A stretch of 64,000 nt of DNA from Paenibacillus etheri (GTDB taxonomy: Bacteria > Bacillota > Bacilli > Paenibacillales > Paenibacillaceae): assembly GCF_001012825.1 (NCBI RefSeq), contig NZ_LCZJ02000043.1, positions 47,556-111,555 of the forward strand. The letters run 5' to 3'. The position numbers and the translations under genes were made by a program. The notes under the pieces were generated by a model. The model had not been told where the DNA came from. It was given only the letters and a program-made list of their open reading frames with translations, and did not search any database. Below, one piece after another: positions 56,059-64,000 of the stretch; position 1 is the stretch's first letter; each line of letters begins with the position of its first letter.

Positions 56059-56181
56059 TCCACCGTACATTTCCTTAGATCGTTCAATCACGGCTACTTT
56101 CCATTTTCGATTAGCTAGTTCTGTGGCGAGGGTCTTTCCACCTTTACCGAAACCAATAATAATGGCGTCGAATTTGTCCAT
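56053..56181 (-). pseudogene. NAD(P)/FAD-dependent (pyridine nucleotide-disulphide) oxidoreductase N-terminal remnant
   Basis: On the minus strand, from ATG 56181 behind GGAGG: MDKFDAIIIGFGKGGKTLAT, VAVIERSKEMYGGTC, matching the FAD-binding start of MerA-like oxidoreductases up to the first redox Cys; the rest is cut away at the MATE junction. Confidence 0.7.
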
Positions 56182-56299
56182 TGTAATACCTCCGGGTCAT
56201 ACAGGATGTGTTAAATTATTCGGTAAATAGCATGTTACTTTATTATTACCCTAAATCCGAAGGCCATTAAACGAATGATAAAGAGATTTGAAGACAAAA

Positions 56300-56328
56300 A
56301 AGAGATCTCCTATAAAGGAAATCTCTTG
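56300..56328. terminator. Hairpin with A/T flanks
   Basis: AGAGATCTCCTATAAAGGAAATCTCT pairs nearly perfectly with A6 before it; a candidate minus-strand terminator. Confidence 0.5.
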
Positions 56329-56329
56329 A

Positions 56330-56416
56330 TGCATGTGCATTATTGACCCAAATATCTATTTTACCAAACTTCTCAGCCACCTGCTGTGTCATGCCTACCA
56401 GTTTATCGTGCTCCAT
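56330..56416 (-). pseudogene. Short-chain dehydrogenase (SDR) fragment
   Basis: The minus-strand frame reads MEHDKLVGMTQQVAEKFGKI then DIWVNNAHA, the NNAG-type segment of SDR enzymes; nothing else of the gene remains. Confidence 0.5.
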
Positions 56417-57828
56417 TAGATTGGCTTGAATGAAGATCGACTCGGGTTGCTATGAGACTGTCTAGGTAGAGAGAGTGTAGGGAATCCCATGGTGATCACT
56501 GCACCGCCATCCTTACGGTTCCCCGCTGTAATCAGACCTCCGGAGCGCTCGACGATCGCACGGGATATGGCTAGTCCTAGTCCGGATTCGCCATCTTTTC
56601 CTTTTACAAATCGGTGGAACAGGTAGGGAAGTAGGTCTTCTGAAATGCCAGGACCATCATCGCTAACCGCTAGCATGACACGCCCGTTTTTGACTGTAGC
56701 ATGAATATAGATATGCTGTTTTGCATAACGAGTTGCATTGGAAACTACATTAAGCAGTGCCTGTAACAGCTTATCTCTGTCGGCACGGATCGTAAGTGGT
56801 TCGCCATCGTCGTAGGACACACGTAGAGTTAGCCCTTTTTTTATCAAAAGAGGGTTCATCCGTTCAATCGTTTCTACGACTAAGTCGTCCAGAGAAATCT
56901 CGCTAGTTCTAAATATATCTTCCTCACTATCAAGCTTCGCAAGCAGGGTCATTTCTGTAACAAGCTTTTTCAGACGACTACTCTCACTCATAATAATATC
57001 CAGACCTTTATCGATGCCTTCCCCTTCGAAAATGCCATCCTTAATCCCTTCAGCATAACCAGAGATAGACATTAGTGGGGTCTTTAATTCGTGTGAGGCA
57101 TTCTGAAAAAATTGCTTCTGTACGTGATTAAATCGATTCAATTCACCAGCCATGTCATATACCGATTGAGCAACGGCGCCAATCTCTCCACCAGCTTTGA
57201 TCAGTTTAACCTCTGAGAAGTGGCGTTCCTTTACCTTTTTCAGCTCTTGCTGCAGCTTCATTAGAGGTTGGATTAGCTTTTTCGTGATAAACAGGCCGAA
57301 TAGGAGCATAAATGCGCCTGCTGCACCGAAAACGATTAGTAGTCTTTTGAATAGAGCTTGTTCAATGCTTGTTACTGCGCTCATAGGTGTAAGCAGCGTT
57401 AGCGTCCCTGCTGGCGTAGCCTTCACTTCTGTTATATATCTTGCATCTGTTCCATTCCAAATATTCTGGAGGTCAGAGGTTTGACCAGCGACAAACTGCG
57501 TATTGGAATTTACCGCGATTGAACTCATATTTGATGAGGTGGACAGTACTTTTCCAGTCTCATCACTAAGAATGGCCTCAACGCTTGCAATACCTACAGA
57601 AGAAGGCATGATCGCGGGCAGCGCATGGAGCTCAGTTTCGATATTTCCCGTGTATGCGGTACCCTGAATCATAGTGGCTGACATGGCGGAACTAATGGTT
57701 CGTAATTCCGCCTTTTGTGTTCCGACAAAATGATTGAGTAGCACAAAGTGGATCACAACAGCAGTAATTGACAGGAGTAGTACTAAGGCGATACTAAAGG
57801 CTAAATTAATCTGATGTGCTAGCTTCAT
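56416..57828 (-). CDS. Sensor histidine kinase (HAMP, HisKA)
   Basis: 470 residues: TM1 about 8-30, extracellular sensor 30-150, TM2 about 155-175, HAMP, HisKA (FFQNASHELKTPLMSISGYA with the phosphorylated His) and HATPase_c (NVVSNATRYA, DDGPGI, GESGLGLAISRAIV). ATG 57828 behind GGAG, overlapping the end of the regulator gene by 23 bases: translationally coupled. The inducing signal is unknown. Ends against the SDR fragment. Confidence 0.92.
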   Translation of the reverse strand: MKLAHQINLAFSIALVLLLSITAVVIHFVLLNHFVGTQKAELRTISSAMSATMIQGTAYTGNIETELHALPAIMPSSVGIASVEAILSDETGKVLSTSSNMSSIAVNSNTQFVAGQTSDLQNIWNGTDARYITEVKATPAGTLTLLTPMSAVTSIEQALFKRLLIVFGAAGAFMLLFGLFITKKLIQPLMKLQQELKKVKERHFSEVKLIKAGGEIGAVAQSVYDMAGELNRFNHVQKQFFQNASHELKTPLMSISGYAEGIKDGIFEGEGIDKGLDIIMSESSRLKKLVTEMTLLAKLDSEEDIFRTSEISLDDLVVETIERMNPLLIKKGLTLRVSYDDGEPLTIRADRDKLLQALLNVVSNATRYAKQHIYIHATVKNGRVMLAVSDDGPGISEDLLPYLFHRFVKGKDGESGLGLAISRAIVERSGGLITAGNRKDGGAVITMGFPTLSLPRQSHSNPSRSSFKPI

Positions 57829-58546
57829 CGATCTCCACTCCCTCCTCAATACGCATACGATAGCCATGTCCCCATACGGCTTCAATCGGCAGAAGATCTA
57901 GCTTTTTTCGCATCCGTTTAATTAAATGGTCCACGGCACGGTCGCTCCCGAAATAGTCATCTCCCCACACATGGGTTAACAGCTCATCTCTTGTAAATGC
58001 GCGGTTGGGAGAAGCTGCGAATACTTTTAGAAGGGTGAATTCTTTACTGGTGAGTTCAATTTCCTTCCCATGCCAGAACACACGTCTTTCTTCCAGTAAT
58101 AACTGTAAGTGGCTGATTTCAATATGCGTCAGTGTGTGGGGGTTGCTACTTGAGGGCTCCACTGGATTACTCATTTTATACCACCGTTGTAGCTGGCGTT
58201 TAATGCGAGCTACTAGCTCCCGAGGGCTGAATGGCTTGACTAGATAATCATCACTGCCAAGCTCTAAGCCTAATATTTTATCCACTTCATTATCTCTTGC
58301 AGAGATCATAATAATCGGTACCTCGGCTTCATTGCGAATGCGCCGACAGAACTCGTACCCGTCCATGCCGGGCAACATTACGTCGAGCACCCACATATCC
58401 GGCGGGCTTGTCTGCCATAAGGTCCATGCTTCCTCAGCGCTGCCAAGGCCGATTGTGCGGTAGTTTTCTTTTTGTAAATAAGCCTCTACAAGATTACGTA
58501 TATGTTGATCATCGTCTACTACGGCAATGAGATAGTTGGTATTCAT
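57806..58546 (-). CDS. OmpR-family response regulator
   Basis: 246 residues: REC domain (VVDDDQHIR, phosphoacceptor in MWVLDVMLPGMDG, Lys in YLVKPFSPRE) and winged HTH (LTSKEFTLLKVFAASPNRAF, VWGDDYFGSDRAVDHLIKRM). GGAGG precedes the ATG. First gene of the operon with the histidine kinase; divergent from the gene for the secreted protein at 58705, which may be a target. Confidence 0.93.
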   Translation of the reverse strand: MNTNYLIAVVDDDQHIRNLVEAYLQKENYRTIGLGSAEEAWTLWQTSPPDMWVLDVMLPGMDGYEFCRRIRNEAEVPIIMISARDNEVDKILGLELGSDDYLVKPFSPRELVARIKRQLQRWYKMSNPVEPSSSNPHTLTHIEISHLQLLLEERRVFWHGKEIELTSKEFTLLKVFAASPNRAFTRDELLTHVWGDDYFGSDRAVDHLIKRMRKKLDLLPIEAVWGHGYRMRIEEGVEIDEASTSD

Positions 58547-58704
58547 TTCGTTACCTCCAGATTATTCTTCTGTAATTATATCAATCCGCAGGTGGGTATA
58601 GGGGTCTGCCATCGTTTTTCCACAAATTAACCAATGTTATGCCACACCCATTTTGTAAGCTTGGACTTGTAAGATCATTCAAATCGACGAGGAGTGTTGT
58701 ATTT

Positions 58705-59367
58705 ATGAATCAACAGATGATATTTAAAAAGTTAGCATTGTCCGCCCTGCTAGTGTCCGCATTGTCCGCACCGACTGCAGTGAACGCAGCTAGTGGAGCT
58801 AACGATCAAAGTGCGAAAACAACAGTAGCAGCCGTGGTTACTCCAGCAAATAGTGGATCACTTTCTGCAAGCTTAATAAGCTTTGATTGGGTAGATCCCC
58901 TGGAACTGGCTAAAACATACGCACCTAATACCCTAGAAGACTGGAAGAAGACCTTGGATCAATATTATAAGGCTGCTGGATTTAGTATTACCGCAGTTTC
59001 CGAGCTTGTACCTTCTGAGCAGGTGGAGGGAGTTCAATTATCGAAAGAAATTATATCAGCTGAAGCTCTGCCCGTGAGTTACATTGAAGCGGGTCGCAGC
59101 GTTGATATCCAATTACCTGAAGCTCAGAAGATGGAGGGTTTTGCCCCTACTTCAATTAAAGGTGTAGCTGCAATTCCTACTGTAGAAGCGACTGAAGCTA
59201 CGATTTCAATTCAAGAACTTAGTGAGGCGGATAAAGCCTTCTTCAAAGCCCAAGAGGATCTGAATAGTGCGGCTAAAACCAAAGATTCCACTGTGATTAA
59301 GGAAGCTTTAACTAAGCTGTTGGATCAATATAAAGAGAAGATTAAGGCGTTAGAAACGTCGAAGTAA
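58705..59367 (+). CDS. Secreted protein of unknown function
   Basis: 220 residues with a clear signal peptide (MNQQMIFKKLALSALLVSAL, cleavage near VNAA). The mature part is acidic, Ala/Ser/Thr-rich and ends in an amphipathic helix (KALTKLLDQYKEKIKALETS-type). No known domain. ATG 58705 follows GAGGAG; an upstream extension lacks a site. It is divergent from the OmpR/kinase operon. Confidence 0.7.
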   Translation: MNQQMIFKKLALSALLVSALSAPTAVNAASGANDQSAKTTVAAVVTPANSGSLSASLISFDWVDPLELAKTYAPNTLEDWKKTLDQYYKAAGFSITAVSELVPSEQVEGVQLSKEIISAEALPVSYIEAGRSVDIQLPEAQKMEGFAPTSIKGVAAIPTVEATEATISIQELSEADKAFFKAQEDLNSAAKTKDSTVIKEALTKLLDQYKEKIKALETSK

Positions 59368-59424
59368 CAGTGATAATCGCAGCTTGATATAGAATAGAGA
59401 GATTGAAAAGGTAAAAGCAAAAAG

Positions 59425-59455
59425 GCACCCCACGGGGTGTCTTTTTGCTACGTAA
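59425..59455. terminator. Convergent terminator
   Basis: AAAAAGGCACCCCACGGGGTGTCTTTTT; a relative of the AAAGACACC hairpin, between the secreted protein gene and the minus-strand transporter. Confidence 0.85.
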
Positions 59456-59461
59456 ATGTAT

Positions 59462-60400
59462 CTAGTCCAATCCAATCTCGCCCTTTACTTGAAGCTTTTC
59501 CTTCTTGCGCCAATTTACTCCGATCACCCCGGCGACGATCATCACCGTGCCGGTCCAATGGTACCATTCCAGCTGTTCATTCAACAGGAGTACACCGCCA
59601 AGAATAGAGACAACCGTCGAAAGACTACCGAAGATGCTCACGCGTGAAGCCTCCATCCGTGATAAAGCGTAGTTGGAGAGGAAGGAAGTCACGAGGGATG
59701 ACAGTACGCCGAGATAGATCATGGAGAATATGAATTTAGGCTCCTGAAAAGGTGTGAAATATTGATTCAAGGTTCCTGCCGAACCATGCTTAATGATCGA
59801 TAGTCCATTGAAAAATATAAATCCGAATAATGTAATCATATATGTGAGTTCCTTGGGACTCCAGGTACGTGTTAACTTCCGCGCCGCGACATTATAACCG
59901 GCAAGGGATAGCGCTGAGATTAGGATGAGTAAGACGCCCCACAGACTAGAGGAAGAAATACTCACACCCGGAATGGCAAAGATAAGAATGATACCTGCAA
60001 CCGAGATTAAGGTGGAGATCTTCTGGAAGCCGCTCGTAGTTTCCTTCAAGAACATCGCTGCCAAAATGATGGTGAAGATGGGCATAGTCGCCTGAATGAT
60101 GCCCGCTACAGCAGATGTTGTATGCAGAAGTCCAAAGGCTTGAAGTGTAAAGTACAACGATGGGTATAGTAGAGCAAGTGGGATTACCACTGCTGCCTTG
60201 GACATTCCGAACTTCACCCGCCCCCACCCTGGAAAAGTAAATAATGAAGCGGCAAGGAAAGATAACGTGAAGCGGTGAGCTAATGTATCGAATGGGTCCG
60301 AGACGGATAAAGCCATTTTTACAAATATAAAAGAAAACCCGACAATAACAGCATTCAAGACAGCAGCTACTATCGCTTTTTGTGTAGAAGATGTATTCAT
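59462..60400 (-). CDS. EamA/DMT-family transporter
   Basis: 312 residues, ten membrane helices in two EamA repeats (FIFVKMALSVSDPFDTLAHR in the first, LSLAGYNVAARKLTRTW in the second); exporter of a small metabolite, substrate unknown. ATG 60400 behind GGAGG. Divergent from a MocR-type regulator that probably controls it. Confidence 0.9.
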   Translation of the reverse strand: MNTSSTQKAIVAAVLNAVIVGFSFIFVKMALSVSDPFDTLAHRFTLSFLAASLFTFPGWGRVKFGMSKAAVVIPLALLYPSLYFTLQAFGLLHTTSAVAGIIQATMPIFTIILAAMFLKETTSGFQKISTLISVAGIILIFAIPGVSISSSSLWGVLLILISALSLAGYNVAARKLTRTWSPKELTYMITLFGFIFFNGLSIIKHGSAGTLNQYFTPFQEPKFIFSMIYLGVLSSLVTSFLSNYALSRMEASRVSIFGSLSTVVSILGGVLLLNEQLEWYHWTGTVMIVAGVIGVNWRKKEKLQVKGEIGLD

Positions 60401-60431
60401 CAATAAGACCTCCAAAGTGTTGCGCGCATTT

Positions 60432-60513
60432 AGGACCGGTCCTGTTATGCTCCTTATTCTAAGGCTAGAACAGCTGTGCTACAATGTAATTATTGTTCAT
60501 CTGTACTGGTACA
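60432..60513. promoter_or_regulatory. Palindromes in the DMT/MocR divergent region
   Basis: AGGACCGGTCCT (60432-60443) and TGTACTGGTACA (60502-60513) are short palindromes with related GTAC/CCGG centres, 70 bp apart, positioned as a MocR operator pair. Confidence 0.45.
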
Positions 60514-60531
60514 AAATAGACTCGGAGGTAG

Positions 60532-61884
60532 GTGAAGGGGATATATAAGTATTCGGAGTTAATCAACGATCTGGAATTACAAATCGCTGAAGATACATAT
60601 CGTGAGGGCGACAAGTTACCTTCTATTCGAGAGCTAGCGCTACGTTATGATTGCAATAAGAGCACGGTTATTCGTGCACTCCAAGACCTTCAGGATAAAC
60701 ACTTAATCTACGCTGCTTCAAAGAGTGGATATTATGTTATGAAGCGCAGTGGGGAGCGAAAAGAGGAGGGGGCGCACTGGATTGATTTTACGGCATCTGC
60801 ACCGGACCCGGATATTTTTCCGTATCTGGATTTTCAACATTGTATTAATAAAGCGATTGATATGTACCGTAAGGATTTGTTTATCTATGGAACACCGCAG
60901 GGGCTGCCGTCTCTAATCCGTGAAATGCAGCGACAACTGGCCTCTTATCAAGTATTTGCGGATCCGAAGCAGATTTTTATCACCTCTGGTGTGCAGCAGG
61001 CGCTTGGACTTCTAACTCGAATCCCCTTTCCGAATGGCAGGGAGCGTGTGCTAATTGAACAGCCGAGTTACCCACTGTTTATGGAATATTTGAAGACTTA
61101 CGACATCGAGACAGAGGGGATACAGCGTTCGGATAATGGGGTGGATTTGAATGAATTAGAGCAGTTATTTAAAACGGGGGAGTTCAAGTTCTTCTATACC
61201 GTTCCACGGTTTCACAACCCGCTAGGTGTTTCCTATACCCGCAATCAGAAGAAGGCGATCGCCCAGCTTGCAGCAAAATACGATGTGTATATCGTAGAGG
61301 ATGACTATATGGCAGATCTGGAGCAGGATGCGAAGCAAGATCCGATTTATGCCTATGACAATACTTCACACGTTATCTATTTAAAAAGCTTCTCCAAGAT
61401 TATATTCCCGGGTCTGCGCGTAGGTGTGGCTGTACTTCCTGAGGTGCTCTGTGAGTCCTTTAACCGATTCAAAAGACTGATGGATATAGATAGCTCTATG
61501 CTGTCCCAAGCTGCCTTGGAGTTGTATTTGAAAAGTGGAATGTTCGAGCGTCACCGAAAAAAGATGCGTTCCTGCTACGGAAAAAGATCTATGCTCCTCC
61601 ATGATTCGATCGAGAGGGAGGTAAACGCAGTGAGTGAACAGCATTATTCCTATCATCCTGCTAGCCAGCTAGGCGTGCATACGTATCTGAAATTGGCGGA
61701 TAACATTAGAACAGACCAGATGATCAAACGACTGCAAAAAAAATCCATTCGAGTGGAGATGGCGGATAGCGGTTACCTTCCCTATTTTGCGAAAAAAGAG
61801 AGAATTCTAAAGCTCAATGTATCCAGTGTAAAAGAGCTTGATATTCCCTCTGGCATTGAACAAGTCATTCGAGAAATACGCTGA
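60532..61884 (+). CDS. MocR/GntR-type PLP-dependent regulator
   Basis: 450 residues: N-terminal GntR winged helix (YREGDKLPSIRELALRYDCN, STVIRALQDLQDKHLIYAAS, residues 18-70) and a class-I aminotransferase-like effector domain. The PLP lysine lies in VIYLKSFSKIIFPGLRVG. GTG start with GGAGG close by. MocR regulators bind PLP and control nearby metabolic or transport genes, here the divergent DMT transporter. Normal length for the family. Confidence 0.92.
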   Translation: MKGIYKYSELINDLELQIAEDTYREGDKLPSIRELALRYDCNKSTVIRALQDLQDKHLIYAASKSGYYVMKRSGERKEEGAHWIDFTASAPDPDIFPYLDFQHCINKAIDMYRKDLFIYGTPQGLPSLIREMQRQLASYQVFADPKQIFITSGVQQALGLLTRIPFPNGRERVLIEQPSYPLFMEYLKTYDIETEGIQRSDNGVDLNELEQLFKTGEFKFFYTVPRFHNPLGVSYTRNQKKAIAQLAAKYDVYIVEDDYMADLEQDAKQDPIYAYDNTSHVIYLKSFSKIIFPGLRVGVAVLPEVLCESFNRFKRLMDIDSSMLSQAALELYLKSGMFERHRKKMRSCYGKRSMLLHDSIEREVNAVSEQHYSYHPASQLGVHTYLKLADNIRTDQMIKRLQKKSIRVEMADSGYLPYFAKKERILKLNVSSVKELDIPSGIEQVIREIR

Positions 61885-61982
61885 ATTAGCAGGAATAGAA
61901 GTGGTATCCTTTAATATTCCTCTATACCATTACTCATTGCTTCCGCTAATATAATAGGACATGGATGACAGAGCTACAATGC

Positions 61983-62022
61983 AAAAAAGCGATCCGCTGA
62001 TGATGACGGATCGCTTTTTTTA
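61983..62022. terminator. Convergent terminator
   Basis: AAAAAAGCGATCCG and CGGATCGCTTTTTTT around a 9-base loop; closes the MocR gene and the minus-strand deacetylase gene. Confidence 0.9.
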
Positions 62023-62066
62023 CCACAAGACGCACTATCTATTCAGTAGGTATGAATTATACCGAC

Positions 62067-63164
62067 TTATTGATCTTCTAGAATCTCTGACTGCCAGCCT
62101 AACTGTCTGCACATCTCGCTCATTTTACGAATATTCAGCCTAGCCTCGATCCGGGTTAAGCCCAGTCTGATCGAAGTATCCGCAGCCCAGCGAAGTAAGT
62201 ACACCAAGGTATCAGCCTGCGCTTCTTTAGCTGCATAATCTAGTAATACAAGGGTATTGTCCACGACACCGGCGCGTACATATCCCCAATAGCTGCCATC
62301 AAATTGCCGTATGGTAAACAACTCACGGTCTTCTGTAACCCCAACCTCTTCTAATGGACTCTCCAGATGCTCCAGCCACTCCTTTTCAGAAGTGAAATGC
62401 AGTGTATATTGCGGAATGTTCCACTCAGTAGTCTGGGTCGCGAGATCGGCAAGCTGCTTACTATTTTCTAAAGATACCCATTTTTCCACGGGATGATCTA
62501 ACTCGGTTGGAACGTCCACGACTATTTTCCAAGGTCTGTAGTTTATTTCTACGCCAATGGACCCTAGGATCTCAGGTATGCCGACGCTTTCCAAGCCTCT
62601 TTGCTTGGCGATCCGAATAAGTGCTCTCAAAGCATCCGGTGAACCCTTTGCAACATCATTACTATGCATGACCACAATGGCTCCATTTTCAAGCGTAGGT
62701 TCTACTCTGGCAACGATCTCTTCTGCAGAAATACCTGACCAATCTCCGCAATCAACGCCTTCAATATCTAGATAATCGCCCCATTCTGTCAGCCAATCGA
62801 GATTTTCTTCCCGGTAGGAGCAGTATGGAAAACGCATGAAATTGGGAGAAGGAAGACCCGTTGCGTCCTGATAGGCCAGCTCAGTCAGCTTCAACTGCTC
62901 TAAGAATACCGCTTTTGGTACTTGGGCCATTCGCCGATGATGATACGTATGCGGAGCAAGCACATGACCCCGGGACAGGATCGATCTCGCCTTCTCTGGA
63001 TACCGATCCATCCATTCCCCAGTGAAGAAAAAGGTGCCGACAGCACCTTCCTCCTCCAAAACATCCAGCCATAATTCAACGGGAAGTTGGGAAGGCCCAT
63101 CATCAAATGTAAACGCGCAGATTGCTTGGTTCACATCGCCTTTCCAAACCGCTTTAGCTGACAT
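62067..63164 (-). CDS. Polysaccharide deacetylase with C-terminal GNAT-like domain
   Basis: 365 residues. Residues about 10-210 form the carbohydrate esterase 4 fold (FTFDDGPSQLPVELWLDVLE, APHTYHHRRMAQ, FRFPYCSYREEN and GAIVVMHSNDV); about 230-365 resemble an acetyltransferase-type extension (EYGVWGYVRAG-like strand, LGLTRIEARLNIRKMSEMCR). No signal peptide, so it probably acts in the cytoplasm. ATG 63164 behind GAGG; earlier frame lacks a site. Likely co-transcribed with the upstream GH4 gene. Confidence 0.85.
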   Translation of the reverse strand: MSAKAVWKGDVNQAICAFTFDDGPSQLPVELWLDVLEEEGAVGTFFFTGEWMDRYPEKARSILSRGHVLAPHTYHHRRMAQVPKAVFLEQLKLTELAYQDATGLPSPNFMRFPYCSYREENLDWLTEWGDYLDIEGVDCGDWSGISAEEIVARVEPTLENGAIVVMHSNDVAKGSPDALRALIRIAKQRGLESVGIPEILGSIGVEINYRPWKIVVDVPTELDHPVEKWVSLENSKQLADLATQTTEWNIPQYTLHFTSEKEWLEHLESPLEEVGVTEDRELFTIRQFDGSYWGYVRAGVVDNTLVLLDYAAKEAQADTLVYLLRWAADTSIRLGLTRIEARLNIRKMSEMCRQLGWQSEILEDQ

Positions 63165-63186
63165 ATTTGACGCCTCATTTCTATGG

Positions 63187-64000
63187 TTATTTAGTAAAAA
63201 AGTTCGGCAAGAACTCTTTATTGGCTTCCAGCATTTCATCCAGCATACGAACCGCCACATCTACAGATGGAACGAGTGGGTGATGTACCATTGCCTGAAG
63301 GGCAAGCGCGCGATCACCGGTTACAGCGGCATCAATGGCTAGCTGCTCGTAAGTTTTGACAGCATGAATAAGTCCTTTAGCCATCGGTGGAATCTTAGTC
63401 AGTGGTAGAGGTAGTGGTCCATTCTTGGTGACAACACAGTTAACTTCAATACTTGCATCATCTGGCAAGAAATTCAGTATGCCACGATTAGCAACATTCA
63501 AGGTCTGGATGTCGTTTGATCCGTTATGGAGCGATCTCATGAGATTAACGGCTGCTTCTGAATAGAAAGCACCACCGCGTTGTTCTAGCTGTTTTGGCTT
63601 CTCGCTTAACTCAAGATTCGCGTATAGCTCAAATAGCTCTTCTTCTACGCGTTTCACGACTTCCGCACGGTTGATACCTTGCTTAAACGATTCCATCTGC
63701 TCTTCGAGCATGGCATCTGTCATATAGAAATATTTCAAGTAGTAGGAAGGCACGGCGCGAAGCGATTGTATGAATTCTGGATTCCACTCTCTAGCTGGCA
63801 CGTTCTTGGCACTATAGCCATCTGTGAGCATGTCATCCAGCTTATCTTCGCCTTCAACGTCAATTCGAGTAATCCAGTGTAAGTGATTAAGACCAACAAA
63901 TTCGGCATAAACACGATCGGCTGCTACGTTATATTTGGCGGATACTTGCTTGATCAAGCCGATAGGTGCATTACAGAGACCGATACTCTTTACTTTGGAG
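63187..64000 (-). CDS. GH4 family 6-phospho-glycosidase, C-terminal part (runs off window)
   Basis: At least 271 residues, the C-terminal two thirds of an NAD/Mn-dependent glycoside hydrolase family 4 enzyme such as 6-phospho-beta-glucosidase (LicH/CelF). The frame enters from beyond 64000 with SIGLCNAPIGLIKQ, the start of the second half; the metal His is in VGLNHLHWITR, and YYLKYFYMTD and NVANRGILNFLPDDASIEVNC are typical. The internal ORF start at 63957 is not real. The first gene before the deacetylase, suggesting uptake and processing of an N-acetyl- or cello-type phosphodisaccharide. Confidence 0.9.
   Translation of the reverse strand, partial: SKVKSIGLCNAPIGLIKQVSAKYNVAADRVYAEFVGLNHLHWITRIDVEGEDKLDDMLTDGYSAKNVPAREWNPEFIQSLRAVPSYYLKYFYMTDAMLEEQMESFKQGINRAEVVKRVEEELFELYANLELSEKPKQLEQRGGAFYSEAAVNLMRSLHNGSNDIQTLNVANRGILNFLPDDASIEVNCVVTKNGPLPLPLTKIPPMAKGLIHAVKTYEQLAIDAAVTGDRALALQAMVHHPLVPSVDVAVRMLDEMLEANKEFLPNFFTK

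Noticed and set aside
63957-64000. ORF start at 63957 for the GH4 gene
   Set aside because: The frame stays open to the window edge with family sequence upstream, so this is an internal codon, not the start.

Overview
The window looks like a chromosomal segment of a spore-forming Firmicute close to Paenibacillus. The evidence is strong AGGAGG-type ribosome binding sites with many TTG and GTG starts, the core order secG-rnr-smpB-ssrA, a tmRNA tag reading GKQQNNYAFAA, an S-layer (SLH) anchored giant nucleotidase, and families common in that genus (HI0933 flavoproteins, MocR regulators, NCS2 permease, polysaccharide deacetylases). The genus is an inference; no rRNA is present.

Layout. 1-5.3 kb is conserved core: secG, RNase R (with an unusually long Gly/Arg/Lys-rich tail), smpB and the tmRNA gene ssrA, i.e. 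the trans-translation and RNA-decay module. From 5.3 to about 19.8 kb, and perhaps to 32.2 kb, the DNA behind ssrA is an integration hotspot. The 3' end of ssrA recurs as a partial copy at 7833, 8538 (95 bp identical), 16528 and, eroded, at about 19729 and 32193. Between copies lie short cargo modules: a lipoprotein and a secreted protein, a CHRD-domain protein, a secreted amidase with two chemoreceptors, and a tandem pair of HI0933 flavoproteins. A tyrosine-integrase remnant sits just inside the 8538 copy, with IS3- and IS630-type transposase remnants nearby.

20-33 kb is accessory: an MDR oxidoreductase divergent from a LysR regulator, a YbdG-like mechanosensitive channel, two small unlisted ORFs, a histidine kinase fused in frame to its response regulator with a membrane 'sensor domain' partner, an erythromycin-esterase-like lipoprotein, a pectate-lyase fragment, MarR/MFS, a prolyl 4-hydroxylase-like protein, and an ECF sigma/anti-sigma pair. 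At 33.9-37.9 kb a 1348-residue STAND NTPase resembling the Avs/AVAST anti-phage class stands alone among gene remnants; it is the best candidate for an undescribed defence protein.

38-47 kb is metabolic: guanine deaminase with a purine permease, phosphoketolase, and a partly deleted ribonucleoside operon (ribokinase remnant, acetyltransferase, nucleoside hydrolase, DcuC-type transporter) whose promoter and two LacI-type operators survive. 47-64 kb carries a GPH sugar transporter with a ChbG/YdjC deacetylase, the SLH-anchored bifunctional nucleotidase, tRNA-Leu(CAG) followed by a graveyard of three gene fragments, an OmpR/HK pair, a DMT exporter divergent from its MocR regulator, and a polysaccharide deacetylase next to a GH4 6-phospho-glycosidase that runs off the end. 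Scavenging of nucleosides and purines (nucleotidase, nucleoside hydrolase, guanine deaminase, permease) is a recurring theme.
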